From positions 1 to 64,000 of IMG/VR virus record IMGVR_UViG_3300025324_000011: a stretch of 64,000 nt of DNA. One strand, 5' to 3'. Source of the DNA: a virus. The notes beneath the pieces are model-generated. The model was not told the DNA's origin, made no database searches, and saw only the letters and a program-made list of their open reading frames with translations. The position numbers and the translations under genes are program-made. This document shows positions 8,251 through 16,249 of this stretch, piece after piece (position 1 is the stretch's first letter; every line of letters starts with the position of its first letter).

Positions 8251-8279
8251 ATCTTACGCTAAGTCAGCTCGGTTGTCAA
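8251..8279 (-). promoter_or_regulatory. Sigma70-type promoter with shared TTAGCGTAAGATT box
   Basis: TTGACA, a 17-nt spacer and TAAGAT on the minus strand. The block TTAGCGTAAGATT around the -10 is repeated exactly at 10477-10505, so both look like copies of one phage promoter. The leader to the next ATG is about 20 nt. Confidence 0.7.
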
Positions 8280-8491
8280 GCTTCCGACGCCGAGGTTAAA
8301 ACTCTCCGGTTGGTTAAGAATCTATCGCTTTTGGCCAGTCGGAAGCTGACAGCTCGGGAGAGATCATCAAGCAATGGTGGGCGCGCTTCCGCGCTACCGT
8401 CGCTTCCAAGCTTCGAACCTGACGGACGGTCAACGCGATTGATTTGCGGATCTGCCGCATGCCGTTATGGCGAGGAATCGCCGGAAGCGGA

Positions 8492-8650
8492 TCATGGCAT
8501 CCACAGACACAAGGACCCGCCTCGGTTGCGATCCAACCGCAGCGAATTCTGGCGCCGGGGCCAGGACGGGGACAAAACGGACAGGGCACAATAGCCTCGT
8601 GTAAATACCTTCTCGCACACGAGGCAGTGTGCCACTATAGTAGTACACAT
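8492..8650 (-). CDS. Small cysteine-rich protein, possibly frameshifted
   Basis: A 52-aa ORF from an ATG with a weak AAAGGGC site. It begins with CLVCEKVFTRGYC, a zinc-knuckle start. After about residue 20 the frame becomes Ser/Arg-rich, while an adjacent frame (8314-8606) continues with CPFC, RCGW and CVCGCHD motifs. Either two overlapping small genes or one zinc protein with a frameshift. Confidence 0.4.
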   Translation of the reverse strand: MCTTIVAHCLVCEKVFTRGYCALSVLSPSWPRRQNSLRLDRNRGGSLCLWMP

Positions 8651-8651
8651 G

Positions 8652-9398
8652 TCAAGCCCTTTCGTCGAAAGATCTTTGGCAATCAGCGCAACAGGGACGA
8701 CGGCTTGCGGTCGTGAGCCGCATGGTCGTCTCTTCACCGCAACAAAAGCACCGAAGAATACGCGGGATCGGCCGAGACGCGCTCCTAGTATGATATTGCT
8801 CTGCTGGACTCCGAGGCGGCTGCGGTTCTGTAATTCGATTGTTTCGCGCGAAGGTACGGGAGGCTTGTTTATTGAGCCTCGCTCGCTCACGGGCCTCAGC
8901 AATGATACCGGGATCAAGTCTCCCATCGCTGAGCGACCACTGCGAACGCATGCTGAAGCCGTCTACCTTGATTAAATTTTTCTTGGTCGCCTTTTTCCGA
9001 GCGCCATAAAGCAGTCCATCGTCTGTGAATCCAGAAGCCCTAAGCTCCGCTAGGGCACTGCGCCCACTCATGCTCCCGCCGTTTTTCCTGAGTATTCTCA
9101 GGATCGCCGAGACGCAAGCATCCACCTCGCGGGAATCGCGCCAGCTAAGCCGTTCACGACGCGGTAAGAATTTCACGTTGAATCTCGCGTTCTTGATATC
9201 CTGTCCGTCGCCAATAAACCAGACGGCGGCAGAGGTATTCCCGGAGATCGAAATCTTGGCCCGAATGCGAGCCCTGCGGATAACCTTCATCCCGAATCCG
9301 CGCGCCCTCAATTCGCCGACAATCCATGTTGATCGCTGCGGTCCGCGTTTTCGCAGTAATTCGATGGCGAGCGCAGCGCATTGCTCAGTTTTACTCAT
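8652..9398 (-). CDS. Hypothetical protein with C-terminal zinc ribbon
   Basis: A 248-aa basic protein. The N-terminal half contains two similar helical segments (ALAIELLRKRG near the start and ISAILRILRKNGGSM near residue 100), each followed by a SALAELRA/IVGELRA helix, which suggests two winged-helix-like repeats. The C-terminus has CFCCGEE and CCADC, a zinc ribbon. The ATG (MSKTEQ) was preferred over a longer start. It overlaps the upstream gene by four bases. Confidence 0.55.
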   Translation of the reverse strand: MSKTEQCAALAIELLRKRGPQRSTWIVGELRARGFGMKVIRRARIRAKISISGNTSAAVWFIGDGQDIKNARFNVKFLPRRERLSWRDSREVDACVSAILRILRKNGGSMSGRSALAELRASGFTDDGLLYGARKKATKKNLIKVDGFSMRSQWSLSDGRLDPGIIAEARERARLNKQASRTFARNNRITEPQPPRSPAEQYHTRSASRPIPRILRCFCCGEETTMRLTTASRRPCCADCQRSFDERA

Positions 9399-9700
9399 TG
9401 CTTGGTCTGCGGTGAAGAGCGGTCCGCTTGCCACCTATATGCTACCGTTGGTAGCGACATATTGAGCCATCGCGAAAGCCATAGATGTGCCAGCTGATCT
9501 GGCGGTTTCTCAAATAGATCGCCTTGTTCACCTAGTCGCGCAATCGAATCTAAGTTTTGTTTTATCCCAGCTTCCTTCGCCAGAAGCGCCACATAGTAAT
9601 CGTCGTTGACCTCGATATGCAGAAAAACAGAACGGCCACATCTCGCGCAAAATCCGAAGTCAATATTTGCGGCGATAAACCAGACGCACGGGCTTTGCAC
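9395..9700 (-). CDS. Hypothetical zinc-binding protein
   Basis: A 101-aa protein starting at GTG directly after the upstream stop. It has CARCGRSVFLHIEV, a zinc-knuckle followed by a strand, then a helical tail. No family recognised. Confidence 0.5.
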   Translation of the reverse strand: MQSPCVWFIAANIDFGFCARCGRSVFLHIEVNDDYYVALLAKEAGIKQNLDSIARLGEQGDLFEKPPDQLAHLWLSRWLNMSLPTVAYRWQADRSSPQTKQ

Positions 9701-9705
9701 TGCCC

Positions 9706-9873
9706 TTATCCGAGTGGTTCAAACGGTCTTTGTTCGCCGTTAAGCAGCTCAATCGCTGCCTCGATTTTCGCAAGCCTATTCTCAAGCGAAATGAGTGCTT
9801 CAATGATGGCTTCCCGTAAGCTAGCGTTGAACGCTGCTTCATCGATCAATAAAAAGTCTTCCTTTTTTTCCAT
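9706..9873 (-). CDS. Small coiled-coil protein
   Basis: A 55-aa acidic protein whose central part (REAIIEALISLENRLAKIEA) has heptad spacing and probably forms a coiled coil. The start is the ATG with GGGATGAAGAA upstream that overlaps the end of the preceding gene; a longer frame lies inside it. Confidence 0.55.
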   Translation of the reverse strand: MEKKEDFLLIDEAAFNASLREAIIEALISLENRLAKIEAAIELLNGEQRPFEPLG

Positions 9874-9877
9874 TTCT

Positions 9878-10117
9878 TCATCCCGGTTTGCAGAAGCTCC
9901 GAGCCAGCGACCGCAAGGAGAGCAACCGATCGATTCTTCGAGAAAACTCCGACTCGAAAAGCAATGAACTACTATCGATCGCATCTAGGACTTCCAAGAC
10001 TACCGATAGTGGCAAGACACTGAATCGGTTTGCCGTTCCAGCGTCTTCGGCGAGACGCGCGTCTATAGCCCGCCCCGCATTCATTGACCATTCTTTCTGC
10101 TCATATTCAGGCTTCAT
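9878..10117 (-). CDS. Hypothetical helical protein
   Basis: A 79-aa protein starting at an ATG that overlaps the stop of the upstream gene (ATGA). Mostly helical with a run of Ser and Arg near the C-terminus. No recognised family. Confidence 0.5.
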   Translation of the reverse strand: MKPEYEQKEWSMNAGRAIDARLAEDAGTANRFSVLPLSVVLEVLDAIDSSSLLFESEFSRRIDRLLSLRSLARSFCKPG

Positions 10118-10413
10118 ACCAAAAGCTCCGCGGGGCGTGAGTAGAGTACAGCTCTCTGAAAAGCGAGCATCTCGCCAGTCGTGCGCTTGCGCGGATCGCG
10201 ATAACTCCGTCGTGATGCGCCGCGATAGACAAAACGCGATCCGTAAGCATGCAAAATGCATACGCAGAAGCCGCCTTGCTGGAATTCGTAGGAAACCGCC
10301 AAAGATCCAATATTTTCCACGAGCGGAACGGATAGAGGAATGCGGCCTTTCTTGGCCCAAGTCATGATCGCAGAACGTTCCATTTCATTCAGTGGGCGGA
10401 ACTCATTGCTCAT
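10114..10413 (-). CDS. Hypothetical small protein
   Basis: A 99-aa protein from an ATG with AAGGAGA at optimal distance. It is the first gene after the 10477-10505 promoter. The central strand region (FCVCILHAYGSRFVYRG) suggests a small alpha/beta fold. No recognised family. Confidence 0.6.
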   Translation of the reverse strand: MSNEFRPLNEMERSAIMTWAKKGRIPLSVPLVENIGSLAVSYEFQQGGFCVCILHAYGSRFVYRGASRRSYRDPRKRTTGEMLAFQRAVLYSRPAELLV

Positions 10414-10476
10414 TGCGGTCTCCTTCCCTCTCGGGGAATTCAAGGAACGCCATCGGTTGGCGCGGCGATTTACAGA

Positions 10477-10505
10477 ATCTTACGCTAAATCTACATCTCT
10501 GTCAA
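10477..10505 (-). promoter_or_regulatory. Sigma70-type promoter with shared TTAGCGTAAGATT box
   Basis: TTGACA, 17-nt spacer, TAAGAT on the minus strand, with the same TTAGCGTAAGATT block as the promoter at 8251. It lies inside the 3' end of a 37-codon gene whose TAA stop is part of the -10 box. Confidence 0.7.
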
Positions 10506-10593
10506 GATGCGTCCGCAGGTAATTTTGGCATATGCCCAGAAGGCCAACCGCCGCGAGCATTACGCCAGAGTTGATGTCCTGCGCTGTGTTCAC
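10480..10593 (-). CDS. 37-residue small protein coupled to the DnaC-like gene
   Basis: Starts at a GTG that overlaps the stop of the upstream ATPase gene (GTGA). The product has a short hydrophobic centre (GVMLAAVGLLGICQNYL) and acidic ends. Too short for family assignment; the overlap and amino-acid pattern support it. Confidence 0.4.
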   Translation of the reverse strand: MNTAQDINSGVMLAAVGLLGICQNYLRTHLDRDVDLA

Positions 10594-11240
10594 TTAGAAA
10601 TCCCTTCGCATGGGGGCGCCCACGGCCTCCGATGATCTATCTCCCCGCTGAGGTTTATTCTGATCTGATCCTTCAGACGAGAAGATAATCCGGGGTCCAA
10701 TTCATCCATACCCAGAAGCCCGAGCGGCGTAGTCAAGATCGTATCCCGTCGTTGAACAATCCTCTGCCGAATGATGTAGGCGAGCATAAAATCAGCCCAT
10801 GCTGTTTTATGGGTTATGAGCAATTCGTCCAACATGAGGACCTGCGCTCTCAGGATCTCATCTTGTAATCGCTCGCAATATCCTCGCTCGTCTCCAAAAT
10901 TCTTTTTCATCGTTTCGAGTAGATGCCCCGTGTCCCACCATGCGCAGCGCTCGCCAGATTCGATGCGTTCGATCAGGAGGGCGGTGCCGATATGCGTCTT
11001 CCCCGCCCCAACATTGCCATAGATGTAAAGCAATGGGCGCTCATCTGGCCAGAAGGACGCCTCGGCTGGCCACTCTCCGGGAAAATTAGCTCGGGTATAA
11101 TTACGGTATTCTGGCGGGATTCCAGCCCGCTCAAGCAGGGTGTCACGTGTCGGAGCTTGGCACGCGCACCGCCTAGCGGAACCGTTGCCGCTGTCTCGGA
11201 GCGTAATCCAGCCGCGACCGTCACACAATTCGCAGGGCAT
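10590..11240 (-). CDS. DnaC/IstB-like ATPase, probable helicase loader
   Basis: A 216-aa AAA+ protein. The N-terminus carries a zinc motif (CELCDGRG and RRCACQ), then a Walker A GNVGAGKTH (about residue 75), Walker B VLMLDEL (about 130) and a sensor-like TTPLG. This domain order is that of DnaC-type replicative helicase loaders of phages. No replicative helicase of DnaB type is seen in the window, so it may load the host helicase. It belongs with the two winged-helix replication proteins upstream. Confidence 0.82.
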   Translation of the reverse strand: MPCELCDGRGWITLRDSGNGSARRCACQAPTRDTLLERAGIPPEYRNYTRANFPGEWPAEASFWPDERPLLYIYGNVGAGKTHIGTALLIERIESGERCAWWDTGHLLETMKKNFGDERGYCERLQDEILRAQVLMLDELLITHKTAWADFMLAYIIRQRIVQRRDTILTTPLGLLGMDELDPGLSSRLKDQIRINLSGEIDHRRPWAPPCEGISK

Positions 11241-11255
11241 GATCTTGGGATTGCC

Positions 11256-11891
11256 TCAGTTACCACTGCGCTCCGGCGTCCAAGTGTCCATTCGGCCGTC
11301 CCGGTGCTCCGCGACATAAGCCGCCGCCCACTTGCCAACGCGACGAAACCACTCGTAATCCGATCCCTCGCTATCGTAGACACCAGCCCAACCCTTCGAG
11401 GTTTCTGATCGCGTTTCGCGCGATCGGTACTCTCTGATTTCGCCAGAGAGGCGCGCCATTGGAACGTACAGCCAAGCGGGAGTGACGGCGATCGCAAGCT
11501 TATCGGCCAAGCAGAGAACGCTTGGCATTCGATGGTCAAGCTTGGCAAGGTATCTGCTGTGGTATCGCACAAATTCATACCATCGCACTTCTCTGCGCAA
11601 AAACCCACCCCATCGGCCGCGCTTGTCGAATAAGCGATGAGCAATCCGAGCGCCCATCTCGGGATGCCGCCCTCCCTCGGCGCCGTCCATGTTCGGAGAT
11701 CCCCAATAACCGAGATCATGCACGATAAAACAAATCCACAGCCTCCAATCTAGTAAGCCCGCTTCAACTCTGGTAATCCCGCATTTGACAACTTTAAATC
11801 CGAATAGTCTCCACCACGCAAGCGCCACGAAGAACGGGTGAATGAAGAAGCAATGCGCGCCAAACAGGATCGACTTCGTGCCAATTCTCAT
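11256..11891 (-). CDS. HD-domain hydrolase
   Basis: A 211-aa protein with the HD signature (CFIVHDLGYWG, about residue 65), an upstream and a downstream His (GGRHPEMGARIAHRLF; YHSRYL) and a late Asp (LADKLAIAV), giving the usual metal ligands of HD phosphohydrolases. An N-terminal hydrophobic segment (FFIHPFFVALAWW) is typical of the phage version. Substrate not predictable; nucleotides are one possibility. GAGGAG precedes the chosen ATG. Confidence 0.7.
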   Translation of the reverse strand: MRIGTKSILFGAHCFFIHPFFVALAWWRLFGFKVVKCGITRVEAGLLDWRLWICFIVHDLGYWGSPNMDGAEGGRHPEMGARIAHRLFDKRGRWGGFLRREVRWYEFVRYHSRYLAKLDHRMPSVLCLADKLAIAVTPAWLYVPMARLSGEIREYRSRETRSETSKGWAGVYDSEGSDYEWFRRVGKWAAAYVAEHRDGRMDTWTPERSGN

Positions 11892-11901
11892 TTGTCGCTC
11901 C

Positions 11902-12081
11902 TCAATCCGTCGATGCTGATATGCCAGTCTTTTCTTCTCTGCGGTGGCCGACTTCACGCTCTAACCGATCCACGAATGCCTCGGCGTCAGCATCGCCAGT
12001 CAGTTCTCGCCATTGCGTTTCGTCAACGGTCCGATAGAGTTCGTCAAGATCATGCATCTTGCGCAATGTTAAGTCGCTCAT
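11902..12081 (-). CDS. Small acidic protein
   Basis: A 59-aa helical, acidic protein from an ATG with GAGGAGGGAAG upstream, one base after the previous stop. No recognised family. Confidence 0.5.
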   Translation of the reverse strand: MSDLTLRKMHDLDELYRTVDETQWRELTGDADAEAFVDRLEREVGHRREEKTGISASTD

Positions 12082-12082
12082 C

Positions 12083-12256
12083 TCATCTTCCCTCCTCAAC
12101 CTCGCGGTGCCATCCAGCCAACCGCTTGGCTTCGCAGAATGCCTCGCTCAACGTCATGCGTGTCGCCCTAGCCGCATCCTCTTGCGTGGTAGCCCGTTTC
12201 ACCATAACTCCACATTCTTCTCGTACAACAACCCACCGCCCTGAAATTTCATGCAT
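12083..12256 (-). CDS. Small hypothetical protein
   Basis: A 57-aa protein with an N-terminal beta pair (GRWVVVREECGVMVKRA) and a C-terminal helix. The strongest ribosome site (GGAGAGGAG) is about 20 nt upstream, so the exact start is uncertain. Confidence 0.45.
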   Translation of the reverse strand: MHEISGRWVVVREECGVMVKRATTQEDAARATRMTLSEAFCEAKRLAGWHREVEEGR

Positions 12257-12264
12257 CGAAGATC

Positions 12265-12474
12265 TCAATTTCCGTCTCCTCTCCTGAGGAATGGCATATC
12301 GACAAAGGATCGCTGGATCGTCGCTGCTGTTTTGTCTAATACCGTCTCCCAAAATCCAATCTCCCACGCGTCAAAGAGCCCAGCTTCGGAATGCGGATTA
12401 TCTATCTGTTCATCGCTATTCATCCAATCGAGACCAGCTACTCTGCCCTGCGCCATCGCTTCTTCGGTTGTCAT
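12265..12474 (-). CDS. Small phage protein with NPHSEAGLFDAWEIGF motif
   Basis: A 69-aa protein. The layout G..AG then NP....L..AWE.GF is a familiar one in small phage proteins related to ribosome-modulation-factor-like peptides. It overlaps the upstream replication gene by an ATGA junction. Function unknown. Confidence 0.55.
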   Translation of the reverse strand: MTTEEAMAQGRVAGLDWMNSDEQIDNPHSEAGLFDAWEIGFWETVLDKTAATIQRSFVDMPFLRRGDGN

Positions 12475-13439
12475 GGCTTCCGCCTCCGTGCCGCATCCGC
12501 TTGCTCCAATGCGGCTAGGTCGTTTCGTCGGTCTGGCGTGCTGCCAAGGGCGAGGTGGGGTGATTGTTGCGCCGAGAATACCTTGCCGTTTCCTGATTTA
12601 GAGCCCTTGTTCCTGAAGAAATCGCGGAATGTTTCAAGGTGCGATCCGTCCACGAGCAGTTGCGCTAAATCGTTCTGATTGACTCGCTCTTTCCAGGGAT
12701 CGAACGTCCAGCCCCGAACAGCGTCGAGTAGGTCCTGCTGAGTATACCCCTCCTTGCGGCGGGCCTTCAGCTTCGCTAGACGCTTGGCGTTGAGGATTCG
12801 AGGGGGGCCGCCGTTGTTCGGGAGAGTGGAGCACCAGGCGGCAAAGACTTCGCGGTCGGGCTTAGTTCCAAGACCGTCGTTGTCGTCCCTGGTGTCGAGA
12901 TGATGATCCTCTTGTTTTGTTCCTGTTCCTGTTCCTGTTCCTGTTCCTGTTCCTGATTCGCCAAAGATTTCCAGTAAGGCTTCGACAAAGCCTCTTCCCA
13001 TGCCTTCGATTGCGGACATAAGTCCTTTACGCGCAAGATCTTTCAGCGAACATTCAGGGATCTCATCCCATGTCTCGGCCCACGACCTGATAACGTTTGG
13101 TGACTGTGGCAGGTTATGATGGATGGCCTTTGGTAGCCATAGCAATCGACGCCTCCAGTCAGCTTCTGCCAACCCTTCTCGCGAGACCTCCGCAAACGCT
13201 TCTCGAAAGGATCTCGGTAAGCCTTCGGCGTAGCCTTTGCCAGAGACTTCAAGCGGCCAGCCCATCGCTTCCGCAAGCTGCGCTTCCCCAGCAACGCTCA
13301 GCCCGGGAATTATTCCGGTATGCGGACCAGTGAGTAAATAAAACCAGAGATACTTACCGTTCGGAGGGGGCGAAGACAGACGATCAAAGCGGGCGTCTGC
13401 GTGAATTTTCAACGATATTCTACGATAACGCCCAGCCAT
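12471..13439 (-). CDS. Winged-helix replication protein
   Basis: A 322-aa protein. The N-terminus (RYRRISLKIHADARFDRL, then YLWFYLLTGPHTGIIPGL) is the winged-helix start of phage replisome-organiser/DnaD-like proteins. The central linker has a (GT)n stretch encoded by a hexamer repeat, followed by a conserved C-terminal half with KARRKEGYTQQDLLDAVRG. It lies between a second winged-helix protein and, further on, the DnaC-like loader, so it probably melts the origin or recruits the loader. The ATG after the preceding HNH gene was chosen. Confidence 0.65.
   Translation of the reverse strand: MAGRYRRISLKIHADARFDRLSSPPPNGKYLWFYLLTGPHTGIIPGLSVAGEAQLAEAMGWPLEVSGKGYAEGLPRSFREAFAEVSREGLAEADWRRRLLWLPKAIHHNLPQSPNVIRSWAETWDEIPECSLKDLARKGLMSAIEGMGRGFVEALLEIFGESGTGTGTGTGTGTKQEDHHLDTRDDNDGLGTKPDREVFAAWCSTLPNNGGPPRILNAKRLAKLKARRKEGYTQQDLLDAVRGWTFDPWKERVNQNDLAQLLVDGSHLETFRDFFRNKGSKSGNGKVFSAQQSPHLALGSTPDRRNDLAALEQADAARRRKP
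12918..12955. repeat. Hexanucleotide microsatellite in the replication gene linker
   Basis: Six near-perfect CCTGTT/TTCCTG units encode the Gly-Thr linker on the minus strand. Because the unit is six bases, changes in copy number keep the frame and only alter linker length. Confidence 0.8.
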
Positions 13440-13443
13440 GGGA

Positions 13444-14073
13444 TCAAGGCTCCGTTGTTGCTCGACTTGATTCGTCATTGATGATTGCACTCCGCAGGCG
13501 ACCCTTACCGGCATTGCATTCGCCGCACGCCGCAATGAGGTTATCGCCGTCATCTCCGCCGCCATCCGCAACCGGGATAACATGATCTACATCCAACAAA
13601 CCATCTGGCGCCTTCGCGCCGCAGTATTGACAAGTGAAATTATCGCGCCTTAGAATCCAGAAGCGCAATCTAGGTGGAAGCTTCTTTCGCTTGATATGTC
13701 TCTCGCGATCCATGAACCGCGCGACGCCCGGATGGTCTACTAGAAAGTCTTTAATAAGCCTAGATTCAGGGAGAGACTGAAGATGCTTCGCTGCGCCCCG
13801 TTCGTTTTTTTGACCGCGAAGCTGAAAGCGAGACATTTCCAAAACCCAAACAATGTCCTCGTCTCGCTGAACAAAGCGTTTCAATTCATCCCATTCCAGG
13901 GGGACGGATAATCCAGTCTCATGTACAATCGTCGGGTCGGCAATCTGATAGAGCCCGCAAACGTGAGCGTGTCTATTTGTCCTCAGATAGAGGAATAGAA
14001 GCTTAGACGCAGCGGACAATTGCGCAAACTGCGGAGATGTCCACAATTCAGTTTCTATTACGCGACTCGCCAC
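13444..14073 (-). CDS. Winged-helix replication domain fused to HNH nuclease
   Basis: A 209-aa protein starting at GTG with GGAGAAT upstream. Residues 1-110 (ETELWTSPQFAQLSAASKLL, LYLRTNRHAHVCGLYQI) match the phage replisome-organiser winged-helix start. Residues 130-200 hold an HNH fold: CQYCGA, DVDHVIPVADGGG, DN, then ACGECNAGKG. The fusion suggests a nuclease directed to the origin or a homing-type insertion into a replication gene. It is the upstream neighbour of a second winged-helix replication protein. Confidence 0.75.
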   Translation of the reverse strand: MASRVIETELWTSPQFAQLSAASKLLFLYLRTNRHAHVCGLYQIADPTIVHETGLSVPLEWDELKRFVQRDEDIVWVLEMSRFQLRGQKNERGAAKHLQSLPESRLIKDFLVDHPGVARFMDRERHIKRKKLPPRLRFWILRRDNFTCQYCGAKAPDGLLDVDHVIPVADGGGDDGDNLIAACGECNAGKGRLRSAIINDESSRATTEP

Positions 14074-14128
14074 TCTGTTGTATTCTCCGAAGGAACCGCA
14101 TTACTATACCACCATTCCGCCTCGCCCG

Positions 14129-14326
14129 CTAGGCCCCGGCCGTCAACTCGGCGATTGATTTCTGAAAGGTTGCGAATGCCGCATCGATCCCTCTGATTCG
14201 CTGATTCAGCCTTTCTATTTCTGCGGCATGATGGCGAATGACATTCAATGCGGCTTCAAGTTCTGATACGTCGGGTGCCTTGAACTGTTTGACAACTTCC
14301 AGGAGGGCTTTATTTTCACTCGTCAT
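14129..14326 (-). CDS. Small coiled-coil protein
   Basis: A 65-aa protein from an ATG with GGAGACAG upstream. The region ELEAALNVIRHHAAEIERLN has coiled-coil heptads. It overlaps the preceding zinc-ribbon gene by ATGA. Confidence 0.55.
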   Translation of the reverse strand: MTSENKALLEVVKQFKAPDVSELEAALNVIRHHAAEIERLNQRIRGIDAAFATFQKSIAELTAGA

Positions 14327-14529
14327 GGTTGATCTGTCTCCGCGGCGATGCACTCGGGGCACCGTTGCAGCCAGCCCTTTTTCTGCCCGAGGGAGCCAAA
14401 TAAATAACACTCCGCGGAACCCTTGAGGTCGAATCTGCAATAGGGACAGAATCGGCCCGAGCCATCGCCGCAAGTTGTTGCGGTGGCTGGCGAGATCTGG
14501 AAGGTGAGCGCTATAATTCTATTGGACAT
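14323..14529 (-). CDS. Small zinc-ribbon protein
   Basis: A 68-aa protein with FCPYCRFDL and RCPECIA separated by about 28 residues, a four-Cys zinc ribbon. No family beyond that. Confidence 0.55.
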   Translation of the reverse strand: MSNRIIALTFQISPATATTCGDGSGRFCPYCRFDLKGSAECYLFGSLGQKKGWLQRCPECIAAETDQP

Positions 14530-14551
14530 TCTTCACCGTGGAGCAAGTTTT

Positions 14552-14974
14552 TCATTTGCCGTATTTCGCTTTCAATCGTGCAAACTCGGCGAGTTCCGCC
14601 TCTTCTTTCTTTTTGGCGACGATTTTATCTCGGTCGGCTTGGAGTTGCCGCGCCATCTCTCTTTTTTGTTCTTTCTCTGCCCTGCGTCTTTCGAGCCCCT
14701 CCTGGAGGAGGCGCGCCGCTGAAGCCTCGATTCTTGCAACGATATCTTCTGCGCCGGATGGGCTATCGTCGTCCCGCGCCTTCCTGCCGTCTATCAGGAT
14801 TGTGCATTCCCATTCGTCGCGTGGGTTATCTTCGCGCCAAAACATCCGCTCAGCGATGAATTGAGCCGCCGCGTCTTCGGTTAGTGGATATTCGATTGCG
14901 AATCCTGAGCCGCGAAGCACCTCGCCGTCCCTGTTGCGATATTCATCGAGTTGAAAGATCAGCGTTATATTCAT
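14552..14974 (-). CDS. Hypothetical protein with C-terminal coiled coil
   Basis: A 140-aa protein. The first 85 residues form a mixed alpha/beta region with a run like GSGFAIEYPLTEDAAAQFIA; the rest is a highly charged coiled coil. The ATG preceded by AGGTGG was chosen and it overlaps the stop of a 37-codon gene. Confidence 0.55.
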   Translation of the reverse strand: MNITLIFQLDEYRNRDGEVLRGSGFAIEYPLTEDAAAQFIAERMFWREDNPRDEWECTILIDGRKARDDDSPSGAEDIVARIEASAARLLQEGLERRRAEKEQKREMARQLQADRDKIVAKKKEEAELAEFARLKAKYGK

Positions 14975-15084
14975 GCGCGTTTCCACCTGATCGCCGCTTC
15001 CGAGCTGACCCCGAGAGCGAGGCGAAGATCAACGAACGATCGCTCATAAGCGGCAACAAGCCTAGTAAGTAGATAAAGTATCAT
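14972..15084 (-). CDS. 37-residue small basic protein
   Basis: An ORF bounded by a TAATG overlap with the MmcB-like gene and an ATGA overlap with the next gene. The product (starts MILYLLTRLVAAYERSF) contains a SSEAAIRWKRA end that could be a short HTH-like helix. Its tight packing supports it as a real gene. Confidence 0.5.
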
Positions 15085-15869
15085 TACCCTGCCTCTGTTT
15101 CGTCGCAGGCTTCCGTCGCAGACTCCCGCGTTTCTTTTATCTGATCGATTGCCTTGTGAGCCAAGGCGATAGTTTCCGGGATTTTTAAGCTCAGGGCGCT
15201 GCGCAGGCGCGAACGTATGTTATAATAGCCTCCAACGGAAGATGGGTCGAAGCCGAGTTCCTTGAATGCGCGCTCAACGTTCTGTAATTGCAGCGCCTTA
15301 GCCTCTGCTTCGTCAGCCCTGAGTTCGGCGCCCTTCACCCGGTCGGAGATCTCGCGGTTCATCGCCTTGCAAATCGAGCGTCCCAAATCCTTGCGTTCTT
15401 GCAGCATTCTTTTGTAATGCTCCATCCGATCGATCGGCCCAAGCTCGCACTTTATTTTTGTGCGGCACATGAGGATGTAGGCGAATAATTCAATCGGCGG
15501 AGAGATATTGCGATGGACCGCCTTGCGCTTCGTAAAAAAGCGGGAGGCATTGTCGGATGCCCAGAGAAGGCCGATTTCGGCAGGCAATTCTTCCGGTTGA
15601 ATCAAATTGCGCTGACACGCGACGTAGAGATCTGTGCAAAGCGGCAGATAGGCCGGGATCTTGTCATCTTTCAGAAAATCAGAGCGCGACACCTTTATTT
15701 CGTAGCCGAAGAAGCGAAGCGGCACCCATGAGCGGGGCATTGCCCATGCATCAAGGCGCAATTGACGGGCAGTTTTGATTTGCGTTGGGCCGTTCTTGCA
15801 CTCGGGAACGAATACGTCGCTCTTGTGACGCTCCGCGAGAAGCGCTAGCAGGTCGCTTCCTCGAATCAC
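15084..15869 (-). CDS. MmcB-like PD-(D/E)XK nuclease family protein
   Basis: A 261-aa protein. Residues 45-110 (FGYEIKVSRSDFLKDDKI, YLPLCTDLYVAC, then ELPAEIGLLW) match the MmcB DNA-repair nuclease-like core: E..K in YEIK and a following strand-turn-strand. The C-terminal 130 residues are helical and charged, with a coiled coil. It probably cleaves or binds damaged or branched DNA. It overlaps the DUF1064 gene by four bases; the two putative nucleases head the operon. Confidence 0.72.
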   Translation of the reverse strand: MIRGSDLLALLAERHKSDVFVPECKNGPTQIKTARQLRLDAWAMPRSWVPLRFFGYEIKVSRSDFLKDDKIPAYLPLCTDLYVACQRNLIQPEELPAEIGLLWASDNASRFFTKRKAVHRNISPPIELFAYILMCRTKIKCELGPIDRMEHYKRMLQERKDLGRSICKAMNREISDRVKGAELRADEAEAKALQLQNVERAFKELGFDPSSVGGYYNIRSRLRSALSLKIPETIALAHKAIDQIKETRESATEACDETEAG

Positions 15870-16240
15870 TTCCCTTTTTCCATTTCTAGAATGGCAATTC
15901 CGTGGACGGCGAGCATGAGTTTTTTCTTCAGCCTATAGGCGGGCGTTCTATATCCTTTCCAGTCCTCGGTAACCAGCGAGCCGCCTCTGGTGCGGTACTG
16001 AAAATCGGCAAAATACCTGCAAATATGAACGCCGTTCACGTCAATCGAGAATGGAATCTGGCGGCAGAGATGCGAGATTTCTCCAGCCCGTTCCAAAATG
16101 AGCAGCTCGGCCCACCTCTGCATTTCGCCCTTTGAAGCGAAGAGAAGACCGTCCAGCGTGCGCTGCGACTTCGGAGCGATGCCATACTTACCTTCGCCGC
16201 GTCGAATTCCTCGCCGCCGAATAATGCTGATCAATGCCAT
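15866..16240 (-). CDS. DUF1064 family nuclease-like protein
   Basis: A 124-aa protein with the DUF1064 pattern: LDGLLFASKGEMQRWAELL near residue 30, then GEISHLCRQIPF, CRYFADFQYR and TEDWKGYRTPAYRLKKKLM. This is a PD-(D/E)XK-like fold common in phage replication/recombination modules. Probable structure-specific nuclease, perhaps replacing RusA. Confidence 0.75.
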   Translation of the reverse strand: MALISIIRRRGIRRGEGKYGIAPKSQRTLDGLLFASKGEMQRWAELLILERAGEISHLCRQIPFSIDVNGVHICRYFADFQYRTRGGSLVTEDWKGYRTPAYRLKKKLMLAVHGIAILEMEKGK

Positions 16241-16249
16241 TAGAACGAC

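Noticed and set aside
8641-8650. TTGACA at the start of the small Cys-rich gene
   Set aside because: No -10 box at 16-18 nt; the match overlaps the start codon.
12918-12955. Short tandem repeats as a CRISPR array
   Set aside because: Six-base units in a coding linker with no spacers.
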